Source of the DNA: Combretum micranthum
Taxonomy: Eukaryota; Streptophyta; Magnoliopsida; Myrtales; Combretaceae
NCBI GenBank assembly: GCA_024138025.1
Contig: JAMXBD010003413.1
Coordinates: 1-64,000, forward strand
Length of the DNA stretch: 64,000 nucleotides
Reading direction: 5' to 3'
Shown here: positions 1 through 10,956 of the stretch, piece after piece
How positions within the stretch are numbered: the first letter of the stretch is position 1
Layout: every line of letters starts with the position of its first letter
Made by a program: the position numbers and the translations under genes
The notes under the pieces: model-generated
What the model was told of the DNA's origin: nothing
Databases searched by the model: none
The model's input: only the letters and a program-made list of their open reading frames with translations

Positions 1-126
1 TAAATTTCCTTTTTGAAAATTCTAAACTTGTCTAACTTATCTAGGCCTTTGTCTACTTAATTTCAACCTATCTACCCTTTTCTTTTCTAGATTCATTCCT
101 ATTACCTTTATTCATTTAAACTTGTT

Positions 127-139
127 TCTCTGATACCAA
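127..139 (-). promoter_or_regulatory. Primer binding site of a minus-strand gypsy element
   Basis: Read on the minus strand this is TTGGTATCAGAGA, matching the initiator tRNA-Met priming site used by many plant LTR retrotransposons. It lies 7 bases outside the LTR edge at 147, the same spacing as in the related copy at 28798. Bases 1-126 would therefore be the start of the element's internal region, whose remainder lies left of the window. Confidence 0.75.
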
Positions 140-146
140 CTTAAAC

Positions 147-1568
147 TATCATGCCCCAAAGGGTATCCTAAACGTGGCAGTCCGCTATATATAATATCAA
201 GACTTAAGAATGACTACCTTAGTCATACGAAAGTCTCGGTATCACATGTAAGACGTCTAACACTGTAATAGGAGATGCTTTTGGGAAGTGTGGTTTAAGC
301 AAGTAAAAATGAACATATAAGAATCCAGAAATAAAATAGATCATAACATTAATAATTAAATATCTATTACATGATTCTTAAAGGCAGACCCCCGTTAAAT
401 TCCAAGGATCAAAATAACTAATTGTCTTTACAATAATTTAAAATACTACATCAAAAGATTTTAAAGGAATTTTAATCTAACCCTTCAAGTAGATTTCCTT
501 CAAAAACTCCCAAAAGAAAACTTACGTGGATAAGAAGAGGCCTCGGGTACAAAAACAAGTGCTCCTATGAATACAAATATCTATAGAGGCGTAAGCTTAC
601 GGGCTTAGTGAGTAAATCCCAAAATTCATACTTGAAATAAAATATCAACCAAGTTTGTTAAACAAGAAAATGTGATGCAATAAACACGTGAGCATACAAA
701 ACATATGATTTTTCAGGAATCATATGTTGAATGAATTACGCCCTTCATTCGAGGTTGCATATTCATGCCCATTATGGCCACTATTTCTTTTAAAAACTAT
801 TTTTTATAGATCTTACCGACTCCTATACACCATCAAAACGTAGTTATTACCGGCTCCTACTAGCCATCAATTTATATAGTTTTTACTGGCTCCTACTCAC
901 CACATATAATATATCGGTTATGCCTACCCATTATCATACACTTGTCCCACCAATTGTATAATAGCAAATGTACTGTGACTCAACATATGAAGTGCATGCA
1001 TAAACTTTCATTTAAAGCCTAGCCATTATTTTTAATTTCTTATAAGTGATCAACTAAATTCAAACACTCTAACGTGATAATACGCATACAATTTATTACA
1101 AGTATTTCATGCTTCGATATACTTAATATTCTTTAAACATGTTATCATACATCTTAAATTTTATATTTCCTTAAGTCTAATGCAACTAAATTTATAAGCA
1201 CAAACACAAGTATGAAAAAAAAAAAAACAAGAGAGTAGACTCACTCGACATGTAGACACTTCTCTCTTATGGAATGAGTCAATCGATCAATCCACTAATC
1301 GAAGTAATCCTCTGGGTACGAATACTCCTCGTAGGATCACCTAATTAAGAAGAATACCGTTTTCTACTTATTCAAAAAGATCTATCCGTTTCTAAAACTA
1401 TTTTCATCAAACAAAGTTGTTTGAGCTCCGAAACAGTGGCGATTAGATTCACCACGAATTTTCTTGTTTACAAAACTTAGTTTTGCAAACTTTTCTTTAT
1501 CTACAAATACTTGTACCAAAAAAATATAGATACTATAATAGTTGGAAAAAACTTTTAAAATGTATATA
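147..1568 (-). repeat. Family-1 gypsy LTR, host copy, 3' part
   Basis: This is the U5-side part of a long LTR in minus orientation. It opens with TATCATGCCCC, as does the copy at 10957, and contains the family word GCGTAAGCTTAC followed by CTTAGTGAGT. It stops abruptly inside a TA-rich stretch, where a second copy of the same LTR (1569-5203) begins. The sequence resumes at about 5209. The two parts total about 3.6 kb, equal to the other copies. The adjoining primer site makes this a 5' LTR. Confidence 0.8.
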
Positions 1569-4500
1569 TGTTACGCCCCGAAGGGTACCCTAGACGTGGC
1601 AACCCGCCACATATAATATCAAGACTCAAGAATGACTATCTAAGTCATGCGAAAGTCTTAGTATTACATGTAAGGCGTCTAGCACGGTAATAGGAGATGC
1701 TTTTGGGAATTGTGGTCTAAGCAAGTAAATATGAACATACAAAAATCCAGAAATAAAATAGAGCATAATATTAATAATCAAAGGTCTATTACATGATTCT
1801 CAAGGGCATACCCCCACTAAAATCCTGAAGATCGAAATAACTGATAGTCTATACAATAATTTAATACTACATCAAAGGTTTCAAAGGAATTCTAATCTAG
1901 TTATTCAAATAGATTTCTTTCAAAAGCTCCAAAAGAAAACTTACACGGATATGAGGAGACCTCGGGTACAAAAACAGGTGTTCCTGAGAATGCAAATATC
2001 TATAGGGGCGTAAGCTTACAGGCTTAATGAGTAAATCCCAAAATTCATACTTGAAACGATTATATCAATCAAGTTTATTAATCAAGCAAATGAGATGCAA
2101 CAAACACGTAAGCAAACAAGACATATGACTTTCTAGGAATCACATGTTGAATGAATTACGCCCTTCATTCGAGGTTAGGTATTCCGGCCCATTACGGCCA
2201 CTATTTAAAAACATTTTTATAGATCTTACCGGCTCCTATACGCCATAAAAAACATATAGTTACTACAGGCTCCTACTAGTCACCAATTTTATGTAGTTTT
2301 TACCGGCTCCTACTCGCCACATGCATGATATAGCGGTTATACCTACCATCACTATCATATACTTGTCCCACCAATTGTATAATAGTGAATGCAATGTGAC
2401 TTAACATGTGAAGTGTATGTGTAAATTTTTAATTAAAGCCTAGCCGTTATATTTTAATTTCTTACAAGTGATCAACCAATTTCAGACACTTCATCATGCT
2501 CATAAACATACAATTTATTATAAGCATTTCATGCTTCGATATACTTAATATTCTTTCAATCATATTATCATACAACTTCCATTTTATCTTTTCTTAATTC
2601 TAATGCAACTAAATTTATAAGCGCAAACATAAGTATGAAAATTAAAGGAGAGTAGACTCACTCAGCCATGATGACACTTTTTCCTGATGGATGAGTCGAT
2701 CGAGAATTCCACTAATCGTAATAATCTTCCGGATACGCACACTCCTCCTCCGCATCACCTAATCAAGATGAATACCCTTAATGAGTATTTCTTGTTGATT
2801 CTATGGTACTTTTCAAAAATTATGTCATAAGATCGTTAAAATTTGTATAGAAGGAAATTCCAACTTAAAATGGTCATAACTTGGTCATTTTAACTCGGAA
2901 TTGTGCATATCATATACCGTTTTCTACTTATTCCAAAATATCTATCCAATTCTAAAAATATTTTCATCAAACAAAGTTTTTTGAGCTCCGAAATAGTGGT
3001 GATGAGATTTACCATGAATTTTACAAAACTTACTTTCTTCTTTTTACAAAAACTTGTATAAAAAAGATAGATATTATAATAGTTTGTAAGACCTTTGAAA
3101 TGTGTATATATATATATATATATATTTACTGACTCATGTTAAATGCATAAAATTAATGAAGTTGTCTCAACCATGAATTTTTGGTAAATGTAAAGTCTTC
3201 TAAAAACTTTGGAAAGTAAAACTTTTGAAAGTTTCTTCTTAGCTTTGCTAGAAAATTTCTCAAGTTATTTAAATGAGTATTTTTCCTTAATTCCATTTCC
3301 TTAGTCTTTTTAATTTCAAAAGAATGATTTTCATTTTTCTAAATTTCTTATAGCTTACTTTTTAATACTTTTTGAAAGTAGTAATAATTCGATATTTTCT
3401 TACATTTAAAGAAATGACTTCCTAATTTGTGTATTAATATTATTTCTTAAGATCATTCTATTTTTTATGAATGGAAATTTTTTGGTGTTTGTGAAACTAA
3501 TTCAATTGAAATTCAAAGTATTGATGAAAAGTGAAGTTTTAGTAAAACTTTTGTTTATATAAGAACTTGAAATCTTTAATCTTAAAGAATACTTTTCCAC
3601 TTTGCAATAAATATGTATTTTCTAAGAATTCCTATGATCTTTAGTTTCCAAATTCTATTATGAGCTCCACTAAATTTCTTAGAAAAGATATACTAAGATG
3701 GATCCTTTAAGTTTTCATAGAAAAATCATTTCTTTCATAACAATATTTATTTTTGGAGATGAATTTCTATTTTAAGAAAACTTTTCCTTCTTTATCTTGT
3801 TGAGACAAAATCAATATGTTCATGCATGATCATGAGTATAGAATTGTAAAAACATAAGAAAGACATAATAAGTAATAAAATAAGCAAGTAAAGAAATATG
3901 TCTAGTATTGGGAACCTTAGCTTCATCAAGGTATCAAGGGACTAAGAATGGACTAGTCCCAAAAGAAATAAGAAAAGAAAGAAAAAATCGTTTGACTAGA
4001 TGAAGACAAGTCTAAGACTAGAGACTACTCTTAAAATAACATGAAATAAATAAATAAATTCAATAACTTGGAAATAAATGAATGAAAATGAGCTTATATG
4101 CTCTAAATATTATATATAAGTACATAATTATATCTAGTTACATATATATAAGAGATTAACATAAAATCAATAATAATATAAGCAAAAGTAAAATAACAAC
4201 ATGAATATATATTCATAAACAAGAACAATACATGAACATAGTGTAGCTTCCATAACATTAAGTTTTAGGAAACTCACACCATGGTCATGTAAAGTAATAT
4301 GACATGGTAAGAAAGTTTTAAAGAAAATTCTTACCTAAAGTAAGAATTGTGGTAGTGTTTGTAGTATGAGAGGGTCTGAGAGGAGATTTTGAGAGAGTTT
4401 TTAAGATAGTAATTGAGAGGGAATTGGAGAGATTTTTGGAGTGAAATTTGTGAGTAGAAGATGTGTGAATGAAGTGAAAGAGGAGGGGGTATTTATAGGA

Positions 4501-5198
4501 AAATGGGGAGTGATTTTTTAGTGATTTAATTAAAGAAAAATTTAAAAAATATATATGAAGAAGAGAGAGAGGAACGTGCGGGCCAAGGAGAGAGAAGAGA
4601 GAGAGAGATGTAATTTTTTGGATTTTATGCATTAAATGTAATCATATGTAAGATAGATATGATATAAAGTTATGGGAAAGGTAAAAAGTAAAGATAATAG
4701 GTTATGGTTTTGTAAGAGTAGGTGTTAGAAAAAATAAAGATAAAGGAATATTGTAGAATAGTAATGAATAGTATAATGTAAAGTAGATGTGACTAGTAAA
4801 ATACTGGTAGTAAGAAAATACGTACAAATGTGATATCTGTTATTTTTAATTATAGAAAAATTACAAACTAATATTTTTGAAATCCTTCTATTAAATCGGT
4901 CCTAACGGTGTTATCGTAATATTTTTATTATTCTAGGCTCTGGAACACGTTTTTTGAGAACTGATCTTGATTGAGTCCAAAGGACACTTGAAATCCGTGA
5001 ATCTAATATTTTTATGTTTCCTCAAGTTATTATGAATTATTATCACTAATTAACTCAACTTCGTTTTTTGGGGTTAAAGAATACGGGAATGTCGGATCTA
5101 AATTCTAGGGTTTGTACTAGACTTTTGTTGACTTTTAGGATTTCGGTTGACTTATAATTTTAAGATCAAACTTAAAATTATTCGAAATTTTTAGGGGT

Positions 5199-5203
<5 letters not shown>
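1569..5203 (-). mobile_element. Nested family-1 solo LTR
   Basis: A complete LTR of about 3.63 kb, starting TGTTACGCCCC and ending GGGGTTTATA on the plus strand. It is inserted in the microsatellite of another copy of the same LTR. ATATA precedes it (1564-1568) and follows it (5204-5208), consistent with a 5-bp target duplication, although in TA-repeat context this carries little weight. Its first 1.5 kb repeats 147-1568 and its last 2.1 kb repeats 5209-7399. No internal element sequence is present, so it is a solo LTR. Short open frames within it, for example opposite 4318-4632, are LTR sequence and not genes. Confidence 0.75.
4490..4497 (-). promoter_or_regulatory. LTR TATA box (nested copy)
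   Basis: On the minus strand this reads TATAAATA followed by CCCCC, about 700 bases inside the LTR's upstream edge. The same motif sits at 6660, 14386 and 25780 in the other family-1 LTRs, which supports it as the conserved retroelement promoter. A stretch of AG/CT-rich leader follows in each copy. Confidence 0.65.
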
Positions 5204-5231
<28 letters not shown>

Positions 5232-6659
5232 TGAATCATATCAAATGCATGAATTTAATGAAGTTGTCTCAACCATGAATTTTTTTGTAAAAGCAAGATC
5301 TTAAAATTTTGGAAAAGCAACACTTTAGCTTGTTAGAAAATTGCATAAGTTATTTTAAATGAGTATTTTCTCCTTCTTAATTCCATTTCCTTAGTCTTTT
5401 AAATTTCAAAAGAATGATTTTTTCTTTTCTAAGTTTCTTATAGCTTAATTTCTAAGGATTAGGATGGTAGTTTTTAAATACTTTTTGAAAGTAGTTAAAA
5501 TCTATCAAACTCTATGCTTTCTTAACCTTTCCTAAAATTTATTTCACTTAAAAAAGGAAAATGATTTCTTAAGTTTTTCATTAATTTTATTCCTTAAGAT
5601 CATTCTATTCTTATGAAATAAGTTTTTCTTGATGTTTTGTCAAACTAGTCTATTCCTTTATTTTCCAAAGTATTTGGTGGAAAAATGAAGTTTAATAAAA
5701 AAAAAATTTTGAAATCTTAATTTTAAAGAATACTTTTCCACTTTATGACTTTGTAAAGTGCATGTATGTTTTGCCTAAAAATTACTATGTTCTTCGGTTT
5801 CTAAAATTTATGATGAACTCCTCTAGATTTTTAGATATGATTTCTTAAGATAGATTTCTATGTTTTTATGAAAAATCATTTCTTTCATGATAACATTTAT
5901 TTTGGAAAAGAACTTCTATTTTAATAAAACCTTTCCTTCTTTAGCTCGTTGAGAGAAAATTAATATGTTCATACATGATCATGAATATGAAATCATGAAA
6001 TTATTAAAACATAAGAAAGACATAATAAGTAATATAATAAGCAAGCTAATAGAAATATCAAGTATTGGGAACCTTAGTTTTATCAAGGCATCCCGAGACT
6101 AAGAATAGATTAGTCCCAAAAAAAATAAAGAAAAGAAAAAAAAAGATTGTTTTGACTTGATGAGGACAAGTCTAAGACTAGATACTAGTCTTAAAACAAC
6201 ATGAAATAAGTAAATAAATTGCATAACTTGTCTATGAATAAATAACAATGAGCTTATATGCTCTAAAGATTATATATAAGTACATAATTATAGTTAGTTA
6301 AATATATATAAGAGGTTAACATAATATCAACAATAATATGAACAAAATAAAATAACAACATAAAAATATGTAAATACATATTCATGAACAAGAATAATAC
6401 ATGAACATAGTATAGCTTTCATAACATTAAGTTTAGGAAACTCACACCATGATTATGTAAAGTTACATGATATGGTAAGAAAGATTTGAGAAGATTTCTT
6501 ACCTAACATAAGAATGGTAGTAGTGTTTATAGTAGAAGAGGGTTTTGAGAAGAAATTTTGAGAGAGTTTTGGAAGAGTGTTTGAGAGGGGATTTAGAGAG
6601 AATTTTGGAGAGTAATTTTGTGAGTAGTAGATGTGTGAATGAAGTGATAGAGAGGGTAG

Positions 6660-6667
6660 TATTTATA
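6660..6667 (-). promoter_or_regulatory. LTR TATA box (host copy)
   Basis: TATAAATA on the minus strand at the position homologous to 4490-4497 in the nested copy. The base following it has changed, giving TATAAATACTACC rather than TATAAATACCCCC. Confidence 0.6.
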
Positions 6668-6731
6668 GGAAAATTGGGAGTAATTTTTGAGTGATTTAAT
6701 TAAAGAAAAATTGAAAAAAATATGTGAGGAA

Positions 6732-6751
6732 GGGGGGGGGGGGGGGGGGGG
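6732..6751. repeat. Homopolymer G20 tract
   Basis: Twenty consecutive G, followed by T and further G runs. The homologous position of the nested LTR copy near 4565 has ordinary GA-rich sequence, so the run is an expansion private to this copy or an assembly artefact. A glycine-rich reading frame across it is not considered a gene. Confidence 0.9.
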
Positions 6752-7399
6752 TGGGGTGGTTGGACAGCACCTAATTAAAGGGAGAGGGAGAGTTTTAAAT
6801 TTTTTTTTTTTTGTAATTTTATGTATTAAAAGTAACAATATGTATGGTAGATGTGATATAAAGTTATGAGAAAGATAAAAAGTAAAATAATATGCGTATG
6901 GAGTTGTAAGAGTAGGTGTTAGAAAAAGTAAAGATAAATGAATAGAGTAGAATAATAATGAATAGGGTAATAGAAAGTAGATGTAACTAGTAAAATACCG
7001 GTAGTAAGAAAATGCATGTATAATTGCGATATATGTTATTTTTAGATACCAAAAAATTACGAAACTAATATTTTTGAAATCCTTGTATTAAATCGGTCCT
7101 AACAGTGTTATTGGAATATTTTTACTATTCCAAGCTCCGGACATGCTTTTCGAGAACTAATCCCATTTGAGTCCGAATGACTCTTGAAATTCGCGAATAT
7201 GAGATTTTTACGTTTCCTCATGTTATTACAAATTATTATTACTAATTATTTCAACTTTCCTTTCTGGGGCTAAATAATATGAGAATGCTATATCTAAATT
7301 TTAGGGTTTATACTAGTTTTTGGTTGACTTTTAGGGTTTCCGGGTGACTTTTAATTCTAAGATTAAACTTAAAATTAACCTGAATTTTACAGTACTACA

Positions 7400-7750
7400 G
7401 CCGTCCTTATTTCTTTTATGTCTTTTAGGTTTACATTGTTAGTATATGTGGACCTTTGCTCTTATTTTTAGGATAGTCTATGATATTTTGAAAAACCTAA
7501 ATTGGAGTCTTTTCTCAATTTTCATACTCTTATCAATCCTTTAGGTTGTGGCAAGTGATGGTATTGGTGTTTGTTGTGAGTCATATCAACAAATACTATG
7601 CTAGGACTACTCTCTTGCTGGTGCGTCATATTCAGTAAAGGTTTAGGGTTCGATCTGATACTTTGTTTGCGAAATACAATTGATTAATCAACATGTGAGA
7701 TATTAAACATGGTCATCTAATTAGTCTTTGGAGATAGTAACATCATAATT
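7400..7750. other. Unassigned junction sequence
   Basis: About 350 bases between the family-1 LTR edge and the copia primer site. It would be expected to hold the end of the Sirevirus 5' LTR, but no matching second LTR was recognised downstream of the purine tract at 16.99 kb. No coding signal is seen. Confidence 0.4.
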
Positions 7751-7795
7751 TTGGTATCAAAGCATTCTAGACACATCATATTTTGGTATCAGAGC
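7751..7795 (+). promoter_or_regulatory. Copia primer binding site, present twice
   Basis: TTGGTATCAAAGC at 7751-7763 and TTGGTATCAGAGC at 7783-7795 both match the complement of the initiator tRNA-Met 3' end. The second is the better match. They precede the plus-strand copia remnants, consistent with the start of that element's internal region. Confidence 0.65.
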
Positions 7796-8324
7796 AAAGA
7801 TTCCATGTTTCTAGTATTTAGATCACAAATCATGATCAATTCTTGTTATGTTTACAAATAAGGGCCCTTTATATACTGATGATCTAAATAAGGGCAAAAT
7901 AGTAATTATCATCAAATTCTAATCAAATCTATTTAAAAGACCCTAATGAAAAAAAAAGTTAAGGCAAACTTTTCTAAGAAGCCAAAAATTAATATAGTCC
8001 TTTGAATGACATTTAAAATAACATCTAAAGCCTAAAATAGATAATCTTAAGCCCAAAAGAAATGCCGACAATGTATTTTCAATTAAAGGCCAGTGGCTCA
8101 AACATCATGGTCGACAATGTAAAGCTTCAAAGCTAGTGGTGTAGAGCACTTGAAATGCATATTTTCATATTTTCTTCTTTTTCTTGATCAATTGCAATTT
8201 GATGCTCATCAGTTGATGACTTCGCTAGATATTCATGGACTTTCTTCTTAGCATCTAAAGACGAAATGATCAATATCTTTTTTAGATATTGCAAGAAAGT
8301 CCAAAATAAAAAAGATCTTAACAT

Positions 8325-10545
8325 AGTAACTATCCAAAGTGATCATGGAGAGAATTTGATGACTTTTGTAGCAAACTTAGAATTGAACATACCTTTTCAG
8401 CATCTAGAATACCACAACAAAATGGAGTAGCTGAAAGCAAAAAAAAAAAAAAGAACTTTGATTGAATGGCTAAGACAATGTTGTGTGAAAACAACCTGCC
8501 AAAATATTTCTAGGCTTAAGGCATAAATACTACATGCTACATATCCAATAGAGTCTTCGTTACCCGATTCTTAAGAAAACCCCCTATAAGCTTTGGAAAG
8601 AAAGAAGACTTAACGTCTCTTATTTGCATCCTTTTGGCATTAAATGTTATATCTTGAGCAATGAAAAAGATCAACCAGCTAAATTTGATACTAAAAGTGA
8701 TGAAGGTTTTTCTGAGTTATTCACTAACTAGCAAAGCTTATAGAGTTTTTAATAAAAATACCTTGGTTGTAGAAAAATCTATTCATGTTGCTTTTGATGG
8801 TTCATTGCCTCATGTATGTTCAAGTGATGATATGAATGATGTTTGTGCTGATATAGAGAAGTTTTCCCTTGAAAATAATAATGATGAAATGGAAGTAAGA
8901 AATGAACATAAAAAGAATGTTTTGGATGAATCCATTAACTATGAATTCCAAAAGAATAGAAATATGCTAGATCTCACCTAAAGGAGCTAATAATAGGTGA
9001 ACCTTCAAATAAGGTACAAATAAGATCTTCTTTAAGGAATATAAGTAATCTAGTCTTTCTATCAAACTGAGCCTAAAAATATAGAAGAGGCTTTAAAAGA
9101 TGATTTTTTGATACAAGCCATGCAAGAAGAATTAAATCAGTTCATAAGGAATGAATTTGGAACTTAGTTCATAGACCTAATAGTAGACCAGTTATAGGAA
9201 TCAAATGGGTTTATAAAATGAACTTGATGAGGTGGAGTAGTAACAAGGAACAAAGCTTCATTAGTAGATAAAGGATATAATCAAGAAGAAGGCATAGATT
9301 TTGATGAAACCTTTGACCCGATTGCTAGATTAGAAGCCATTAAGATACTTTGGCATTTGACACCTCAAAATTTTTATGCTTTTTCAAATGGATGTCAAAA
9401 GTGCTTTCTTAAATGGCTTCATCAAAAAAGACTTTTATGTAGAGTAACCATCGGGTTTTGAAAATAATGAATTCTCTAATCATGTTTGTAAACTAAATAA
9501 AGCTCTGTATGTATTCAAGCAAGCTCTTGGAGCTTAGTATGAAAGGCTTAGTAGTTTCTTCTTAAACAAATGACTTTCTAGAGGAAAAATCGATACCACA
9601 TTATTTGTCAAAAATCAAAAGTCAAATATATTGATTGTGCAAATCTATGTGGATGACATTATGTTTAGAGTTACTAGAATGAGTCATATAAATGAATTTA
9701 TTGAGTCCATGAAGAATGAATTTGAAATGAACATGATGAGAAAACTTAACTATTTTATAGGTCTCTAAGTAAAGCAAACTGAAAATGAAACTTTCGTAAA
9801 TCATTGTAAATATATAAAAGAACTCTTAAAAATATTTAAAATGGATAATTGCAAAACAAGACCTACACTTAAGAGCACACGTGTAAAACATGACAAAGAT
9901 GAAAAATAAAAATGTTTGTGAAAATTGTATAGAAGTATGGTAGGCAATTTATTATATCTAACAACTTCAAGACCTGATATCATGTTTTCGGTGTGCTTAT
10001 GTGCACGATTTAATCTTGTCCAAAGGAATCATACTTGATGCAGTAAAACGTATCTTCAAGTATCTTGCAGGTACTATTAAAATTGGCTTATGGTATAAGG
10101 TTTAACTTTTTTGATCTAGTTGGATACTTCGATGTCGATTTTGTTGGGTACAAAGTTGATAGAAAAGCACAACGGCACATGCCACTTCTTTGGAAACTCC
10201 TAATATCTTGGCACTCAAAAAAGTAAAACTTAGTTACACTGTTAACTACCGAAGCAGAGTATGTAGCTGTTAGTAGTCGTTGTGCACAAGTCTTCTGGAT
10301 GAAACAAGCATTGCAAGACTATGGACTTAAGTATGAAAATGTCTCAATTCTAACACTAGTGCTATCAATTTAACAAAAAATCTGATCCAACACTCAAGAA
10401 CCAATCATATCGAAATTAGACTATATTCATTAGAGATCATGTTCTAAATAACGATATTAGCATGGAATTTGTAGATACAAACAATCAAATCACTGATATT
10501 TTTACAAAAACCCTTGAGTGAGGATCATTTTTACAATTTGCTTAG
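8325..10545 (+). pseudogene. Decayed Sirevirus-like copia polyprotein (integrase, RT, RNase H)
   Basis: Translated pieces in shifting frames follow the Ty1/copia order. Integrase core with SDHG and a PQQNG-VAE motif lies near 8340-8450. The linker at 8661-8980 contains SKAYRVFNKNTLVVE. The RT start is [16 protein letters not shown] near 9298, the RT catalytic box YVDD near 9648, and the late RT motif MVGNLLYLTTSRPDI near 9938. RNase H contains TEAEYVAVS near 10250, with a C-terminal tail VDTNNQITDIFTK near 10472. Stops and frameshifts are frequent, so it is inactive. Gag and protease are absent between the primer site and integrase. The IYVDDI-type box, the MKNEFEMNMM region and an envelope-like frame downstream point to the Sirevirus lineage; that assignment is inferred. 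Confidence 0.88.
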
Positions 10546-10956
10546 AGAATCAGCATGATCAAGCAAGATGAGTGCTAAATATCATGGAGCTAAGTTGATG
10601 ATCTTTCATCCAAAAGCATCTCATCAAGAATTTGAATTTGGGTTGATAAGCTATTAGATATCAACATGTACTTAAAAATGATATGTTTTAACAAATGCTA
10701 AATGGGATGACACATTTTGTTTGCTAAAAATTATAGAGAAAACCACTTACCGGTTTGACAATCATTGCTTGTGAGGATAGGCTTTGTTTGCTCAAAAGCT
10801 TTCACCGACTCACCAGTATAGATAAGACTGGCTTGCCGGTCAGCCTTTCACAAGCATGGACAAGGGCTAGATTGCCTCTGTTCTTTTAAAGCAAAATGAT
10901 CTTCTTGCCATCGAATAGCCAATTCTCTTTTTTATAGGCGCCTATATAAATCTTTC
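10546..10956 (+). other. Sirevirus post-pol spacer with TATA box
   Basis: Noncoding stretch between the end of pol and the solo LTR. It ends with TATATAAA at 10943-10950, a good TATA box. The sequence resumes after the inserted LTR as a CT-rich leader at 15441, which leads to the envelope-like frame. Confidence 0.5.

Larger units (their letters stand above)
5204..7399 (-). repeat. Family-1 gypsy LTR, host copy, 5' part
   Basis: This resumes the LTR interrupted at 1568. It starts with the remaining TA repeat and ends GTACTACA. It is a second copy of about 3100-5203, for example the shared GAAGTTGTCTCAACCATGAA near 3160 and 5260. It includes a TATA box at 6660-6667 (minus strand) and an exceptional G20 tract at 6732-6751. 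Confidence 0.8.

Noticed and set aside
4318..4632. 104-codon minus-strand frame, with a similar frame at 6593-6838 and at 25691-26005 on the plus strand
   Set aside because: All three are the CT-rich leader just around the LTR TATA box of family-1 LTRs; low-complexity composition and no conserved protein motif.
6687..6869. 60-codon plus-strand frame with a glycine run
   Set aside because: It is created by the G20 homopolymer within an LTR; no homologous frame exists in the sister LTR.
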